From Borborobacter arsenicus (lineage in GTDB: Bacteria > Pseudomonadota > Alphaproteobacteria > Rhizobiales > Rhizobiaceae): a stretch of DNA of 64,000 bases. The DNA lies in NCBI RefSeq assembly GCF_003934165.1, contig NZ_RKST01000001.1, positions 62,001-126,000 of the forward strand, read 5' to 3'. The notes below the pieces were generated by a model, which saw only the letters and a list, made by a program, of their open reading frames with translations, made no database searches and was not told the origin of the DNA. This document shows positions 7,833-17,135 of the stretch, one piece after another. How positions within the stretch are numbered: position 1 is the stretch's first letter; each line of letters opens with the position of its first letter. Both the position numbers and the translations under genes were made by a program.

Positions 7833-9314
7833 CTACCACCATTTCGCAGGCTCGAACCGCCCCGCCGCCTGTTCGATGACATGGGCCGTCTGGAACAGCG
7901 TTTCCTCGTCGAAGGGCCGGCCGATTAGCTGAAGCCCAAGCGGCAGGCCGCGCTCGTCGAGACCAGCCGGCACGGAGATGCCCGGCAGTCCGGCCATGTT
8001 CACGGTGACTGTGAAGATGTCGTTCAAATACATCTTGACCGGGTCGGCCGCCATTTCCTCATCGGCGACGCCAAAGGCAGCCGAGGGCGTTGCAGGCGTC
8101 AGGATGACATCGACACCGGCGGCAAAGACATCCTCGAAATCCTTCTTGATCAGCGTGCGTACTTTCTGCGCCTGCAGATAATAGGCGTCATAATAGCCGG
8201 CCGAGAGAACATAGGTGCCGATCATGATGCGCCGCTTGACCTCGCGGCCGAAGCCGGCAGCGCGGGTCTGCTCATACATATCGGCAATGTCCTTGCCCGG
8301 AACGCGCAGGCCGTAGCGCACGCCGTCATAGCGGGCGAGGTTCGAGGAAGCTTCCGCCGGCGCAACGATATAATAGGCCGGCAAGGCATACTTGGTGTGC
8401 GGCAGCGAGATTTCGACGATCTCCGCACCGGCTTCCTTCAGCCAGGCGATGCCTTTCTGCCAGAGCGTCTCGATCTCCTGCGGCATGCCGTCCACGCGGT
8501 ATTCGCGCGGAATGCCGACTTTCATGCCCTTCACCGACTTGCCGATCGCTGCCTCGTAATCCGGAATGGCCAAATCGACCGAGGTCGTGTCCTTCTGGTC
8601 GACCGAGGCCATCGACTTGAGCAGGATTGCGGCATCGCGCACGTCACGCGCGATCGGGCCAGCCTGGTCGAGCGAGGAGGCGAATGCGACCACGCCCCAG
8701 CGCGAGACGCGGCCATAGGTCGGCTTGATGCCGACGGTACCGGTAAAGGCCGCTGGCTGGCGGATCGAGCCGCCTGTATCCGTCGCGGTCGCGCCAGCAC
8801 AAAGCCATGCCGAAACCGCCGCGGCCGAGCCACCGGAGGAGCCGCCGGGCACCAGCTTCTTGTTCGACCCGTTGGCACGCCACGGATTGGTGACTGCGCC
8901 GTAATACGATGTCTCGTTGGACGAGCCCATGGCGAACTCGTCCATGTTGAGCTTGCCGAGCATCACCGCGCCATCCGCCCACAGATTGGCGGTCACGGTC
9001 GACTCGTAGCGCGGCTTGAAGCCGTCCAGTATGTGGCTGGCGGCCTGGGTGTGAACGCCCTCGGTCGCGAACAGGTCCTTGATGCCGAGCGGAATGCCTT
9101 CAAGCGCGCCTGCCTCGCCCTTGCCCAAGCGCTCATCTGACGCGGCAGCCATTGCGCGTGCCTTGTCGTGGGTCACGGCGACATAGGCATTGAATGTCGG
9201 GTTGGCGGCGTCGATGGCGCCGAGATAGGCGTCGGTCAGTTCGAGCGCGGAAAATTCCCTGGCGCGAAGCCGGTCGCGGGCCGCAGAAATGGTCAGTTTA
9301 GTGAGTTCAGTCAT
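7833..9314 (-). CDS. gatA: Asp-tRNA(Asn)/Glu-tRNA(Gln) amidotransferase subunit A
   Basis: GatA hydrolyses glutamine and channels ammonia to GatB, which amidates mischarged Glu-tRNA(Gln) or Asp-tRNA(Asn). The 493 residues contain the amidase-signature triad: K79 (GIPLGIKD), the cis-Ser S159 in [11 protein letters not shown], and the nucleophile S183 in [11 protein letters not shown]. Length and sequence match full-size GatA. It follows gatC by 49 bases on the same strand; gatB is not in this window. Confidence 0.97.
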   Translation of the reverse strand: MTELTKLTISAARDRLRAREFSALELTDAYLGAIDAANPTFNAYVAVTHDKARAMAAASDERLGKGEAGALEGIPLGIKDLFATEGVHTQAASHILDGFKPRYESTVTANLWADGAVMLGKLNMDEFAMGSSNETSYYGAVTNPWRANGSNKKLVPGGSSGGSAAAVSAWLCAGATATDTGGSIRQPAAFTGTVGIKPTYGRVSRWGVVAFASSLDQAGPIARDVRDAAILLKSMASVDQKDTTSVDLAIPDYEAAIGKSVKGMKVGIPREYRVDGMPQEIETLWQKGIAWLKEAGAEIVEISLPHTKYALPAYYIVAPAEASSNLARYDGVRYGLRVPGKDIADMYEQTRAAGFGREVKRRIMIGTYVLSAGYYDAYYLQAQKVRTLIKKDFEDVFAAGVDVILTPATPSAAFGVADEEMAADPVKMYLNDIFTVTVNMAGLPGISVPAGLDERGLPLGLQLIGRPFDEETLFQTAHVIEQAAGRFEPAKWW

Positions 9315-9363
9315 CTTGGTTCCGTTCGGCCTGCATCATCAGTCGCGGTATGAGGTTGTGGTG

Positions 9364-9651
9364 CTATTCCACGACCTTCGGCACCAGGAAAAAATTCTCC
9401 TCGCTGGCCGGCGCATTGGCGACGATGTCGTCAGCCTTGCCGCCATCCGTCACGAGATCGGTGCGCTGCCGCATCGCCATCGGCGTGACCGAGGTCATCG
9501 GTTCGACGCCGGCAACGTCCACCTCGTTCAGTTGTTCGACAAAACCGAGAATGGCATTCAGTTCGCCGGTCATCCGCTCGGCGTCCTCATCGGTCACGGC
9601 GATGCGGGCAAGATGCGCGACGCGCTTGACGGTGGCTGTATCAACGGACAT
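9364..9651 (-). CDS. gatC: Asp-tRNA(Asn)/Glu-tRNA(Gln) amidotransferase subunit C
   Basis: The 95-residue protein wraps around GatA and GatB and stabilises the amidotransferase. [17 protein letters not shown] and the central [20 protein letters not shown] are classic GatC features, ending with the conserved LVPKVVE. The ATG at 9651 is used; the frame extends one codon to a TTG that is not needed. It is first in a gatC-gatA operon. Confidence 0.95.
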   Translation of the reverse strand: MSVDTATVKRVAHLARIAVTDEDAERMTGELNAILGFVEQLNEVDVAGVEPMTSVTPMAMRQRTDLVTDGGKADDIVANAPASEENFFLVPKVVE

Positions 9652-9787
9652 CAAAAACTCTCCGGAGAACCGGGCTGGTTGTCATGTCCGGGCTATAGCG
9701 GCGCAGCACGCGGCGTGCAACAGCGATGTCGGTTGAAGAGGACGTCCCTGTCCCGCCCGGATGCGCGGATGCGCGACCCGCCGCACC

Positions 9788-10597
9788 TCAAGTCAGCCAG
9801 CGCTTGCGGCGCTTGTAGCTCTTGAAGTTCCGGTAGGACTTGCGTTCCTCGCCATACATGCCGAGATAGAATTCCTTGACGTCCTCATTGTTGCGAAGCT
9901 CGTCAGCCGCACCGTCCATGACGATACGCCCCGATTCCATGATGTAGCCGTAATCGGCATATCTGAGCGCCATATTGGTGTTCTGCTCTGCCAGCAGGAA
10001 GGTGACGTTTTCCTTCGCGTTGAGGTCGCGGACGATCTCGAACACCTCCTCCACGATCTGCGGTGCAAGACCCATGGACGGCTCGTCGAGCAACACGACA
10101 CTGGGATTGGTCATCAAGGCACGCCCGATGGCGCACATTTGCTGCTCCCCGCCCGACGTATAGGCGGCCTGAGACGTGCGGCGTGCCTTCAAGCGTGGGA
10201 AATAGTTGTAGACCTTCTCCAGATTGGCTGAGATTTCTCCCCTGTCCCTTCGGGTGTAAGCGCCCGCCAGGAGGTTTTCTTCAATCGTAAGATGAGCGAA
10301 ACAATGCCGGCCTTCCATGACCTGCACCACACCGCGCTGCACCAGGTCGGAAGGCGTCATATTCTCGATGCGCTCGCCCCGCAGTTCAATACTGCCCTTG
10401 GTCACGGCGCCACGTTCGCCTTTGAGAAGGCTAGAAACCGCACGCAACGTCGTTGTCTTGCCGGCGCCATTGCCGCCGAGCAGCGCCACAACCCTGCCGG
10501 CCGGCACGGTCAGCGACACGCCCTTGAGCACGAGAATCACGTGGTTGTAGATCACCTCGATCCCATTAACGTCGAGGACGATGTCTTGATTGCTCAT
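9788..10597 (-). CDS. ABC transporter ATP-binding protein, LivF type
   Basis: This is one of two ATPases of a branched-chain-amino-acid-type (HAAT) importer. The 269 residues contain Walker A GGNGAGKTT, signature TSGGEQQM, and Walker B VVLLDEPSMGL. The C-terminus carries a basic tail (RKSYRNFKSYKRRKRWLT) that ordinary LivF lacks. I recall such tails from importers located next to acyl-CoA ligases, not from amino-acid importers. It is the last gene of a minus-strand run that starts with the TetR gene at 21160; a 134-base gap separates it from the binding-protein gene. The substrate is probably a carboxylic acid. Confidence 0.88.
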   Translation of the reverse strand: MSNQDIVLDVNGIEVIYNHVILVLKGVSLTVPAGRVVALLGGNGAGKTTTLRAVSSLLKGERGAVTKGSIELRGERIENMTPSDLVQRGVVQVMEGRHCFAHLTIEENLLAGAYTRRDRGEISANLEKVYNYFPRLKARRTSQAAYTSGGEQQMCAIGRALMTNPSVVLLDEPSMGLAPQIVEEVFEIVRDLNAKENVTFLLAEQNTNMALRYADYGYIMESGRIVMDGAADELRNNEDVKEFYLGMYGEERKSYRNFKSYKRRKRWLT

Positions 10598-10731
10598 ATC
10601 TTCTCTCAACTCGCTACGGCGTCGGCGGCTGGATGCAACGAACCATTCCAGCCGAGGCGGCTAGCATGCCGCCTCGGCAACCGGATCGCCCTAGAGACAA
10701 GTGCCTCGGGGAGATATCGGCCGCGGCCTGC

Positions 10732-12066
10732 TTACGATTGGCAGTCGTCCGCTCTGCGCCGCTCCAGCTTTTTCTCGGCCGCATAAGCGTCGGCCGACGT
10801 TTTCACGAGCGGGTCCAGAATGCTCATATCCGCCTGGAACCAGGTGTCGGAAGCGAGCTTCCATCTGGTGCCATCCCAGACATAGGCTCGCGCCCAGGAA
10901 GAGCCCATATGGTCGGCGCAGGAAGTTTTGACCTCGCGCATCACATCATGGAAACCCAGCGCATCGAGCTTCTCCTGGGTGAGATCGAGATGCTCATAGC
11001 CCCAGCGCGCCTGTTCACCGGTCACGGTCTTGCCGACACCGAATTTTTCCTGTGCCGCGCGCACCCCCTCAACCGACAGCATGGCATTGACCACACCGCG
11101 CATATAGACGGCCTCGCCAACCTCTTCCTTCGGCCCGGTGCCCTCGCCCTTGGCATGGACGAGTTCAAGGATGTCCTTGACCACCTGAGAATCCGGTCCC
11201 GAACCGGGCTGCAGCAGCACAGCGCTGTAGCCTTCGGCGCCGCTGATACCCTTGACATCGGATTCCGAGCCTGACGGCCACACGCCGACGATCTTGTCAC
11301 GCGGGAAGCCCGTCGCCTGCGCCTCCTTGAGTGCGGTGCTGTTCATGACACCCCAGCCCCAGAGCAGCACAAAGTCGGGGCGGTTCTGGCGGATTTGCAG
11401 CCAAGCCGATTTCTGCTCCACTCCCGGATGGGTGACCGGGATCATCGACAGGTCAAAGCCGTGCATTTCCGCACGCTTCTGCAGGATCGGAATCGCTTCC
11501 TTTCCATAGGGGCTGTCGTGATAGAGAAGGGTGATCTTCTTGCCCTGGAGCTTGTCGAGGCCGCCGACCAGGCTGGCGACATATTGGAGTTGCGTATCGG
11601 CCGAAGCTGCATGGGTTCCCGTCAGCGGGAAGTTCCACTCGAAGACGCCACCATCGGCGCTGTCGCTACGGCCATAGCCGGGCGTCAGGATCGGAATCTT
11701 GTCGCCGGGAGCTTTTTCGGTCAGCGCAAAGGTGATGCCCGTGGACATCGTCTGAAAGAGCGTCGCGCCGCCGTTCTTGCCCTTCAGGCGCTCATAGCAT
11801 TCCACACCGCGATCCGTCGCGTAGCTGGTTTCGCACTCCTCCCAGACCGCTTTGACACCGTTAATGCCGCCCCTGGCATTCACGAGCTTGTAGTAGTCCA
11901 CGAAGCCGTTTGCCCATGGCACGCCGCTCGGTGCGTAGGGGCCGGTGCGAAACACCAGCAGCGGAAAGAACTGCTCTTGCTCCTGAGCGAATACCGGAGT
12001 CGTCAAAGATGACGAAAAGCCCGCTGTCATCACGACTGCGGCAAGTAGAGCATTTCGAACTCTCAT
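10732..12066 (-). CDS. ABC transporter substrate-binding protein (type I, branched-chain family)
   Basis: This periplasmic receptor belongs to the HAAT importer. A signal peptide (about 1-27, ending TTPVFA) precedes a bilobed type I binding fold with RTGPYAPSGVPWANGFVDY and LLYHDSPYGKEAIPIL. At 444 residues it is longer than typical LivK (about 370), with an extended C-terminal part that includes the paired Cys-containing segment VKTSCADHMGSS. Such long members usually bind aromatic or aliphatic carboxylates, but this one's ligand is unknown. It lies between the LivM and LivF genes, with about 100-base gaps on both sides. Confidence 0.87.
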   Translation of the reverse strand: MRVRNALLAAVVMTAGFSSSLTTPVFAQEQEQFFPLLVFRTGPYAPSGVPWANGFVDYYKLVNARGGINGVKAVWEECETSYATDRGVECYERLKGKNGGATLFQTMSTGITFALTEKAPGDKIPILTPGYGRSDSADGGVFEWNFPLTGTHAASADTQLQYVASLVGGLDKLQGKKITLLYHDSPYGKEAIPILQKRAEMHGFDLSMIPVTHPGVEQKSAWLQIRQNRPDFVLLWGWGVMNSTALKEAQATGFPRDKIVGVWPSGSESDVKGISGAEGYSAVLLQPGSGPDSQVVKDILELVHAKGEGTGPKEEVGEAVYMRGVVNAMLSVEGVRAAQEKFGVGKTVTGEQARWGYEHLDLTQEKLDALGFHDVMREVKTSCADHMGSSWARAYVWDGTRWKLASDTWFQADMSILDPLVKTSADAYAAEKKLERRRADDCQS

Positions 12067-12166
12067 GAATTTTCCTCCCGTTAGAAATTTGTCCGGTCTC
12101 TATCCATCCGGTGATTGCGAAGCGTCACGCGTCATGAATTCGCAGCTCAGGTCGGCCGACCTGAAA

Positions 12167-13243
12167 TCAGTGTGGGAACGGCCATAGCCGCAGTTTCTGC
12201 TTGCCTGTGCTCCAGAGCTTGGCCAGGCCGTGCGGCTCCACGATCAGGAACCACACGATAAGGGCGCCGAAGATCATGAACTCGGCATGCGATATGGCGG
12301 CTGTCGACACCTCGAAACCGACCAGGTTGCCCAATGCCGGAAGCGTCTGGCTCAAGACGATTGGCAAGATCACGATGAAGGCAGCGCCGAAAAAGCTCCC
12401 CATGATGGAGCCCATGCCGCCGATGATGACGATGAAAAGCAGCTGGAACGAGCGATCCAGGCCAAACGCTGCTGGTTCCCAGGCGCCCAGATGCACGAAG
12501 CCCCACAGCGCTCCGGCCACGCCGATGATAAAGGAACTGACGGCGAACGCGCTGAGCTTTGCATAGGTGATGCGAATGCCGATAACGGCGGCTGCGACAT
12601 CCATGTCGCGCACAGCCATCCACTCACGCCCGATCGCACTGCGCACGAGGTTCTTGGCAAGGACGGCAAACACGATGAGAAAGCCGAGGCAGAAGAGATA
12701 TTTTTCCACGGCGGTGTCGATGCGCCAGCTGAACATTTGCAGTTCCGACACCATCACCGAGCCGGAGGTCGAGTTGTTGGTGAACCAGGGCACGCGCAGG
12801 AAGGCCCAGTCGGAGAGGAACTGGGCAGCCAGCGTCGCCACGGCCAGATAAAGACCTTTGACCCGCAGGCTGGGAATGCCGAAGAACATTCCGACGACCG
12901 TTGCAAAGAAGCCACCCGAAAGCAGCGCCAGCAGCAGAGGCATGCCGTCTATTCGCACCAGCGTGTTGTAGGCCGCATAGGCGCCGACGGCCATGAAAGC
13001 GCCCGAACCCATGGAGATCTGCCCACAATAGCCGACCAATATGTTCACGCCGAGCGCTGCCAGCGAGAGGATCAGGAACGGGATGAGAATTGCGCTGAAC
13101 GTATATTCATTGGCCAGCAGCGGCACTGCGACTATCGCAAACAGCACCAGGCCGATGATCGCCCAGCGGTCCTGCGCAATCGGAAAAATCTGCTGATCCG
13201 CCTGGTAGGAGGTCTTGAGCTGACCGTTTTCTCTGTAGAACAT
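12167..13243 (-). CDS. ABC transporter permease, LivM type
   Basis: This inner-membrane permease of the HAAT importer has 358 residues and about eight to ten hydrophobic helices. The LivM signature GIPSLRVKGLYLAVATLA and the coupling-loop segment NLVRSAIGREWMAVRDMDVAAAVIGI are clear. I chose the ATG at 13243 (MFYRENGQLKTSYQADQ), as in related proteins; the frame extends 13 residues upstream with no family support. It is 59 bases after the LivH-type gene. Confidence 0.9.
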   Translation of the reverse strand: MFYRENGQLKTSYQADQQIFPIAQDRWAIIGLVLFAIVAVPLLANEYTFSAILIPFLILSLAALGVNILVGYCGQISMGSGAFMAVGAYAAYNTLVRIDGMPLLLALLSGGFFATVVGMFFGIPSLRVKGLYLAVATLAAQFLSDWAFLRVPWFTNNSTSGSVMVSELQMFSWRIDTAVEKYLFCLGFLIVFAVLAKNLVRSAIGREWMAVRDMDVAAAVIGIRITYAKLSAFAVSSFIIGVAGALWGFVHLGAWEPAAFGLDRSFQLLFIVIIGGMGSIMGSFFGAAFIVILPIVLSQTLPALGNLVGFEVSTAAISHAEFMIFGALIVWFLIVEPHGLAKLWSTGKQKLRLWPFPH

Positions 13244-13302
13244 TCGTTTTCCCTGTCCTTCTGGCAGGCATGGACCCGCCACACAGATGCAGCCGCCGGG
13301 TT

Positions 13303-14232
13303 TCAGACGCGGTCGATTATTTTCTCACCAAACAGGCCCTGCGGACGAAACAGCAGGAAGACCAGCGCCAGCACATAGGCAAACCAGATCTCGATGCCGC
13401 CGCCGATCAGCGGGCCGAGATAGAGTTCGGAAAGCTTTTCACCCACGCCGATGATCAATCCACCGACGATGGCGCCGGGAATGGAGGTCAGGCCGCCAAG
13501 GATGATCACCGGCAGAGCGCGCAGCGCAACCGTCGACAGGGAAAATTGCACGCCAAGTTTCGAGCCCCAGATCACGCCTGCGACCAGGGCGACACCCCCG
13601 GCCACGCACCAGACGATGACCCAGATGCGGTTGAGCGGGATGCCGATAGATTGCGCAGCCTGGTGGTCGTCGGCAACGGCGCGCAACGCCCGTCCGGTCG
13701 TCGTTTTCATGAAAAACAAGGTGAGCAGCCCGACCAATGCGGTCGCGATGACAGTAGCGATCAGGTCTTCCTTGTTGAGCAGGATTCCGCCCGGAAAGAC
13801 CGATTCCAGCACGAAGATCGGGTCCTTGGGCATGCCGACATCAATCGTGTAGATGCCGCTGCCAAACCCGCTCTGTCCCAAACCGTCGAGGAAATAGGCG
13901 ACGCCCAGCGTGGCCATCAGCAGCGTGGCATCGCTCTGATTGACCAGATGCCGAAGCACGAGCAGTTCCACCAGCCATGCCACCACGCACATTATCGCGC
14001 CGGCGATCAAGAAAGCGACGATGTTGGCCAGAAGCGCGCTTTCGAAGCCGAGCCACTGCGGCAGCCACTCAGCAAAGCGCGCCATCGCAAGTGCTGCAAA
14101 CAACACCATAGCGCCCTGTGCGAAGTTGAAAACGCCCGACGTCTTGAAAATCAGCACAAAGCCAAGGGCAACCAGTGAATAGAGGACGCCCGACATCAGA
14201 CCGGCAAACAGCGCTTCAAGAAAAAAACCCAC
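13303..14232 (-). CDS. ABC transporter permease, LivH type
   Basis: The second permease of the HAAT importer has 309 residues. It opens MGFFLEALFAGLMSGVLYSL and shows the LivH hallmarks GVFNFAQGAMVLF near the N-terminus and GRALRAVADDHQAAQSIGI in the cytoplasmic coupling loop. It forms the membrane channel with the LivM-type protein. It starts 16 bases after the LivG-type gene ends, so the two are cotranscribed. Confidence 0.9.
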   Translation of the reverse strand: MGFFLEALFAGLMSGVLYSLVALGFVLIFKTSGVFNFAQGAMVLFAALAMARFAEWLPQWLGFESALLANIVAFLIAGAIMCVVAWLVELLVLRHLVNQSDATLLMATLGVAYFLDGLGQSGFGSGIYTIDVGMPKDPIFVLESVFPGGILLNKEDLIATVIATALVGLLTLFFMKTTTGRALRAVADDHQAAQSIGIPLNRIWVIVWCVAGGVALVAGVIWGSKLGVQFSLSTVALRALPVIILGGLTSIPGAIVGGLIIGVGEKLSELYLGPLIGGGIEIWFAYVLALVFLLFRPQGLFGEKIIDRV

Positions 14233-14248
14233 GTCTACTCCCCCACCG

Positions 14249-15103
14249 TCAATGGCTGTTTCCCAGGTAGGCGTTGATCACATCTTCATTGTTGCGGACC
14301 TCGTCGGGGGTTCCGTCACCGATTTTCTTGCCGTAATCGAGCACGACGACACGGTCGGAAATGTCCATCACCACGCCCATGTCGTGCTCGATCAGCACCA
14401 CGGTGGTTCCGAACTCGTCATTGATGTCGAGGATGAAGCGGCACATGTCCTGCTTTTCCTCGACATTCATGCCGGCCATCGGCTCGTCCAGCAGCAGCAT
14501 CTTGGGTTCCATGGCCAGGGCCCGGCCGAGATCGACCCGCTTTTGCAGGCCGTAAGGCAATTGCCCGACCGGTGTGCTGCGATGTTGCTGGATCTCCAGG
14601 AAGTCGACGATGTGTTCGACGAATTCGCGGTGGCGAACCTCTTCCCGCCCTGCCGGCCCCAGGCGCAGCGCCTGGAGAAGCAGATTGCTTTTCATGAAGA
14701 GATTGCGGCCCGTCATGATGTTTTCGATCACGCTCATTCCCTTGAACAGAGCGAGATTCTGAAAGGTCCGTGCGATGCCCATCTCGGCCACCGCGCGGCT
14801 GTTCATGTGCTTGAAGGTCCGCCCCCGAAAGGTAATCGACCCCTCCTGCTGGGCATAAACGCCATTGATGCAATTGAGCATGGAACTTTTGCCGGCGCCG
14901 TTCGGCCCGATAATGGAGCGCACCTCATGCTCGCGCACGTCAAAGGAGATATCGGTCAAGGCCTTCACGCCGCCGAACCGTAGGCTGATGTTCCTGACGT
15001 CCAGAATGACGTCGCCGATTTTCTTGGTCTGGCCGGCTTCCTGTGGTGCCAGGAAGGCGCCGGCGGGCCGATCAGCGCAATTGACTGGGTTGATGTAGCT
15101 CAT
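14249..15103 (-). CDS. ABC transporter ATP-binding protein, LivG type
   Basis: The second ATPase of the importer has 284 residues. It has Walker A GPNGAGKSS, Walker B MLLLDEPMAGM, and, as in LivG proteins, a modified signature LPYGLQKRVD. An unusual 30-residue N-terminal leader (PVNCADRPAGAFLAPQEAG) precedes the ATPase fold. Its start overlaps the stop of the acyl-CoA ligase gene by four bases, which ties the transporter to CoA activation of its cargo. Confidence 0.9.
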   Translation of the reverse strand: MSYINPVNCADRPAGAFLAPQEAGQTKKIGDVILDVRNISLRFGGVKALTDISFDVREHEVRSIIGPNGAGKSSMLNCINGVYAQQEGSITFRGRTFKHMNSRAVAEMGIARTFQNLALFKGMSVIENIMTGRNLFMKSNLLLQALRLGPAGREEVRHREFVEHIVDFLEIQQHRSTPVGQLPYGLQKRVDLGRALAMEPKMLLLDEPMAGMNVEEKQDMCRFILDINDEFGTTVVLIEHDMGVVMDISDRVVVLDYGKKIGDGTPDEVRNNEDVINAYLGNSH

Positions 15104-17046
15104 GCGGCTACCTTTGCGGGGGTATAGGTACGAACGTCGTCAATCCTGATATTTGCGCTGATGGTGCCGGTGCGGCCATCTTCGAACTTGATCTGCATCG
15201 AAATGAACTGCTCCGGCTTTCCGGTATAGAGCGCATCCACGAGTTCGTGATAGCGCTCCCCGATAAAGCCGCGGCGCACCTTGTTGGTGCGCGTAAGTTC
15301 GCCGTCGTCGGCGTCCAACTCCTTGGTCAACACCAGAAAGCGGTTGATCTGGTTGCCGGCGAGCAATTCGTCCCGGCTCAGGTCCAGATTGACCTTTTCG
15401 ATGCACTCCCGAACCAGGGCATAGACTTCCGGCTTTTGGGCGAGGTCGGAGTAACCGGTGTAAGGGATATTGCGTCTCTCGGCCCAGTTGCCGACAGCTT
15501 CGAGGTCAATATTCAACATCACACATACCTTCTCGCGCTGATCACCGAAGGCCACGGCCTCCTTGATGTAGGAGAAGAACTTGAGCTTGTTCTCTACATA
15601 TTTGGGCGCGAACATCGTGCCATCATATGGGCCGCCCTTCAGCCGACCGACATCCTTGACCCGATCGATGATCTTGAGATGGCCCGCAGCATCCAGAAGC
15701 CCTGCATCGTTGGTGTGATACCAACCATCGGCGGTCAGGACCTCGGCCGTCGCCTCGGGATTCTTATAGTATTCCTTGAACATGCCGGGCGACCTGACCA
15801 GTACCTCGCCATTGTCGGCCAGCCTGATCGAGACCCCTTCGCAAGGCACCCCGACCGTATCCATCTTCACTTCGTGATCCGGCTGCAAGCAGACAAAAAC
15901 CGCCGTCTCGGTCGATCCGTAGATCTGCTTGAGATTGATGCCGATCGAACGGTAGAAGCTGAACAGGTCCGGTCCTATGGCCTCACCGGCGGTATAGGCG
16001 ACGCGGATACGCGACATGCCGAGCATGTTGCGCAGCGGGCCATAGACCAGCACATTGCCAATACCGTAAAGCAGGCGATCAATGGTACCGACCGGTTTGT
16101 CGTCAAATTTCCGTGGGCCAACCCGGCTCGCTACACCCATGAAGTAGCTGAAAAGACTGCGCTTGATAAGGCCGGCGTCCTCCATGCGGATCATGACGCT
16201 GGTCAGCATGCCTTCAAACACGCGCGGCGGCGCAAAATAATAGGTGGTGCCGACTTCCTTGAAGTCGATGCCAATTGTCGATGCATCTTCCGGACAATTA
16301 ACGACGTAACCCGCGACGAGCCACTGCGCATATGAAAAGATGTTCTGGCCGATCCAGGCAGGCGGCAGATAAGCGAGAACCTCGTCGGTTTCGTTGAGCT
16401 TGTCGAACTTCGTCACCACCGCGGCACGGTCGATCAGCGCATGATAGGTGTGCACCACGCCTTTCGGCACGCCAGTGGTGCCGGAGGTAAAAAACATCGC
16501 CGCGACGTCGGAAGGCTGTCCCTTTTCCACCTCGGAGAGGAAAAGGTCAGGATGGGTACGCGCGTGAGACCGCCCGGCTTCGATCAGACTGGTCAGTGAG
16601 GCGAGCCCCGGGCTGGAATAATTGCGCAGGCCGCGCGGCTCATCATAGTACAGATTTCGAAGCTGCGGACAGCGATCGGAAATCTCGAAAATCTTGTCGA
16701 CCTGCTCCTGGTCTTCTACGATCGCGAAACGGACGTCGGCATTATTGATGGGAAAGACCCACTCCTCTGCCACCGCATCCTGATAGAGCGGGACGGGAAT
16801 GGCTCTGAGTGCCTGGGCCGCCAACATGGCGGCATAGAGCCGAGGCCGGTTGTCGCCGATAATGACGACATGCTCGCCACGCCTGAGGCCCGCCTCATGC
16901 AGTCCGTGAGCAAGATGCTCCACCATTCGAGCCATGTCGGCCCATGTGGTCGTCTGCCAGATGCCGTAGGCCTTCTCGCGCATTGCCGGCGCACCAGGAC
17001 GCTTGGCTGCATGTTCGAGCAAAAGGCGCGGGAACGTGGACTGCAT
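15100..17046 (-). CDS. AMP-dependent acyl-CoA synthetase/ligase
   Basis: The 648-residue adenylate-forming enzyme activates a carboxylic acid to its CoA thioester through an acyl-AMP. It has the AMP-binding P-loop FFTSGTTGVPKG, the A5-like YGSTETAVF, and the hinge RVKDVGRLKGG. The last replaces the usual GRxKDxIxxxGG and has a short insertion (GPYDGTMF) also found in long-chain FadD15-like ligases next to HAAT importers. Four-base overlap with the LivG-type gene means the imported compound is probably its substrate. An 89-base AT-rich gap with a good GGGAGG site precedes it, so an internal promoter is possible. The substrate is not predictable from sequence alone. Confidence 0.88.
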   Translation of the reverse strand: MQSTFPRLLLEHAAKRPGAPAMREKAYGIWQTTTWADMARMVEHLAHGLHEAGLRRGEHVVIIGDNRPRLYAAMLAAQALRAIPVPLYQDAVAEEWVFPINNADVRFAIVEDQEQVDKIFEISDRCPQLRNLYYDEPRGLRNYSSPGLASLTSLIEAGRSHARTHPDLFLSEVEKGQPSDVAAMFFTSGTTGVPKGVVHTYHALIDRAAVVTKFDKLNETDEVLAYLPPAWIGQNIFSYAQWLVAGYVVNCPEDASTIGIDFKEVGTTYYFAPPRVFEGMLTSVMIRMEDAGLIKRSLFSYFMGVASRVGPRKFDDKPVGTIDRLLYGIGNVLVYGPLRNMLGMSRIRVAYTAGEAIGPDLFSFYRSIGINLKQIYGSTETAVFVCLQPDHEVKMDTVGVPCEGVSIRLADNGEVLVRSPGMFKEYYKNPEATAEVLTADGWYHTNDAGLLDAAGHLKIIDRVKDVGRLKGGPYDGTMFAPKYVENKLKFFSYIKEAVAFGDQREKVCVMLNIDLEAVGNWAERRNIPYTGYSDLAQKPEVYALVRECIEKVNLDLSRDELLAGNQINRFLVLTKELDADDGELTRTNKVRRGFIGERYHELVDALYTGKPEQFISMQIKFEDGRTGTISANIRIDDVRTYTPAKVAA

Positions 17047-17135
17047 TTTACCTCCCGTTTCAGTGTCCCTAGAGCTGTTACGAATATTCCAATGCGCTAC
17101 TCAGTTAACCCTCGAATAATAATCTCTATGTAAAA

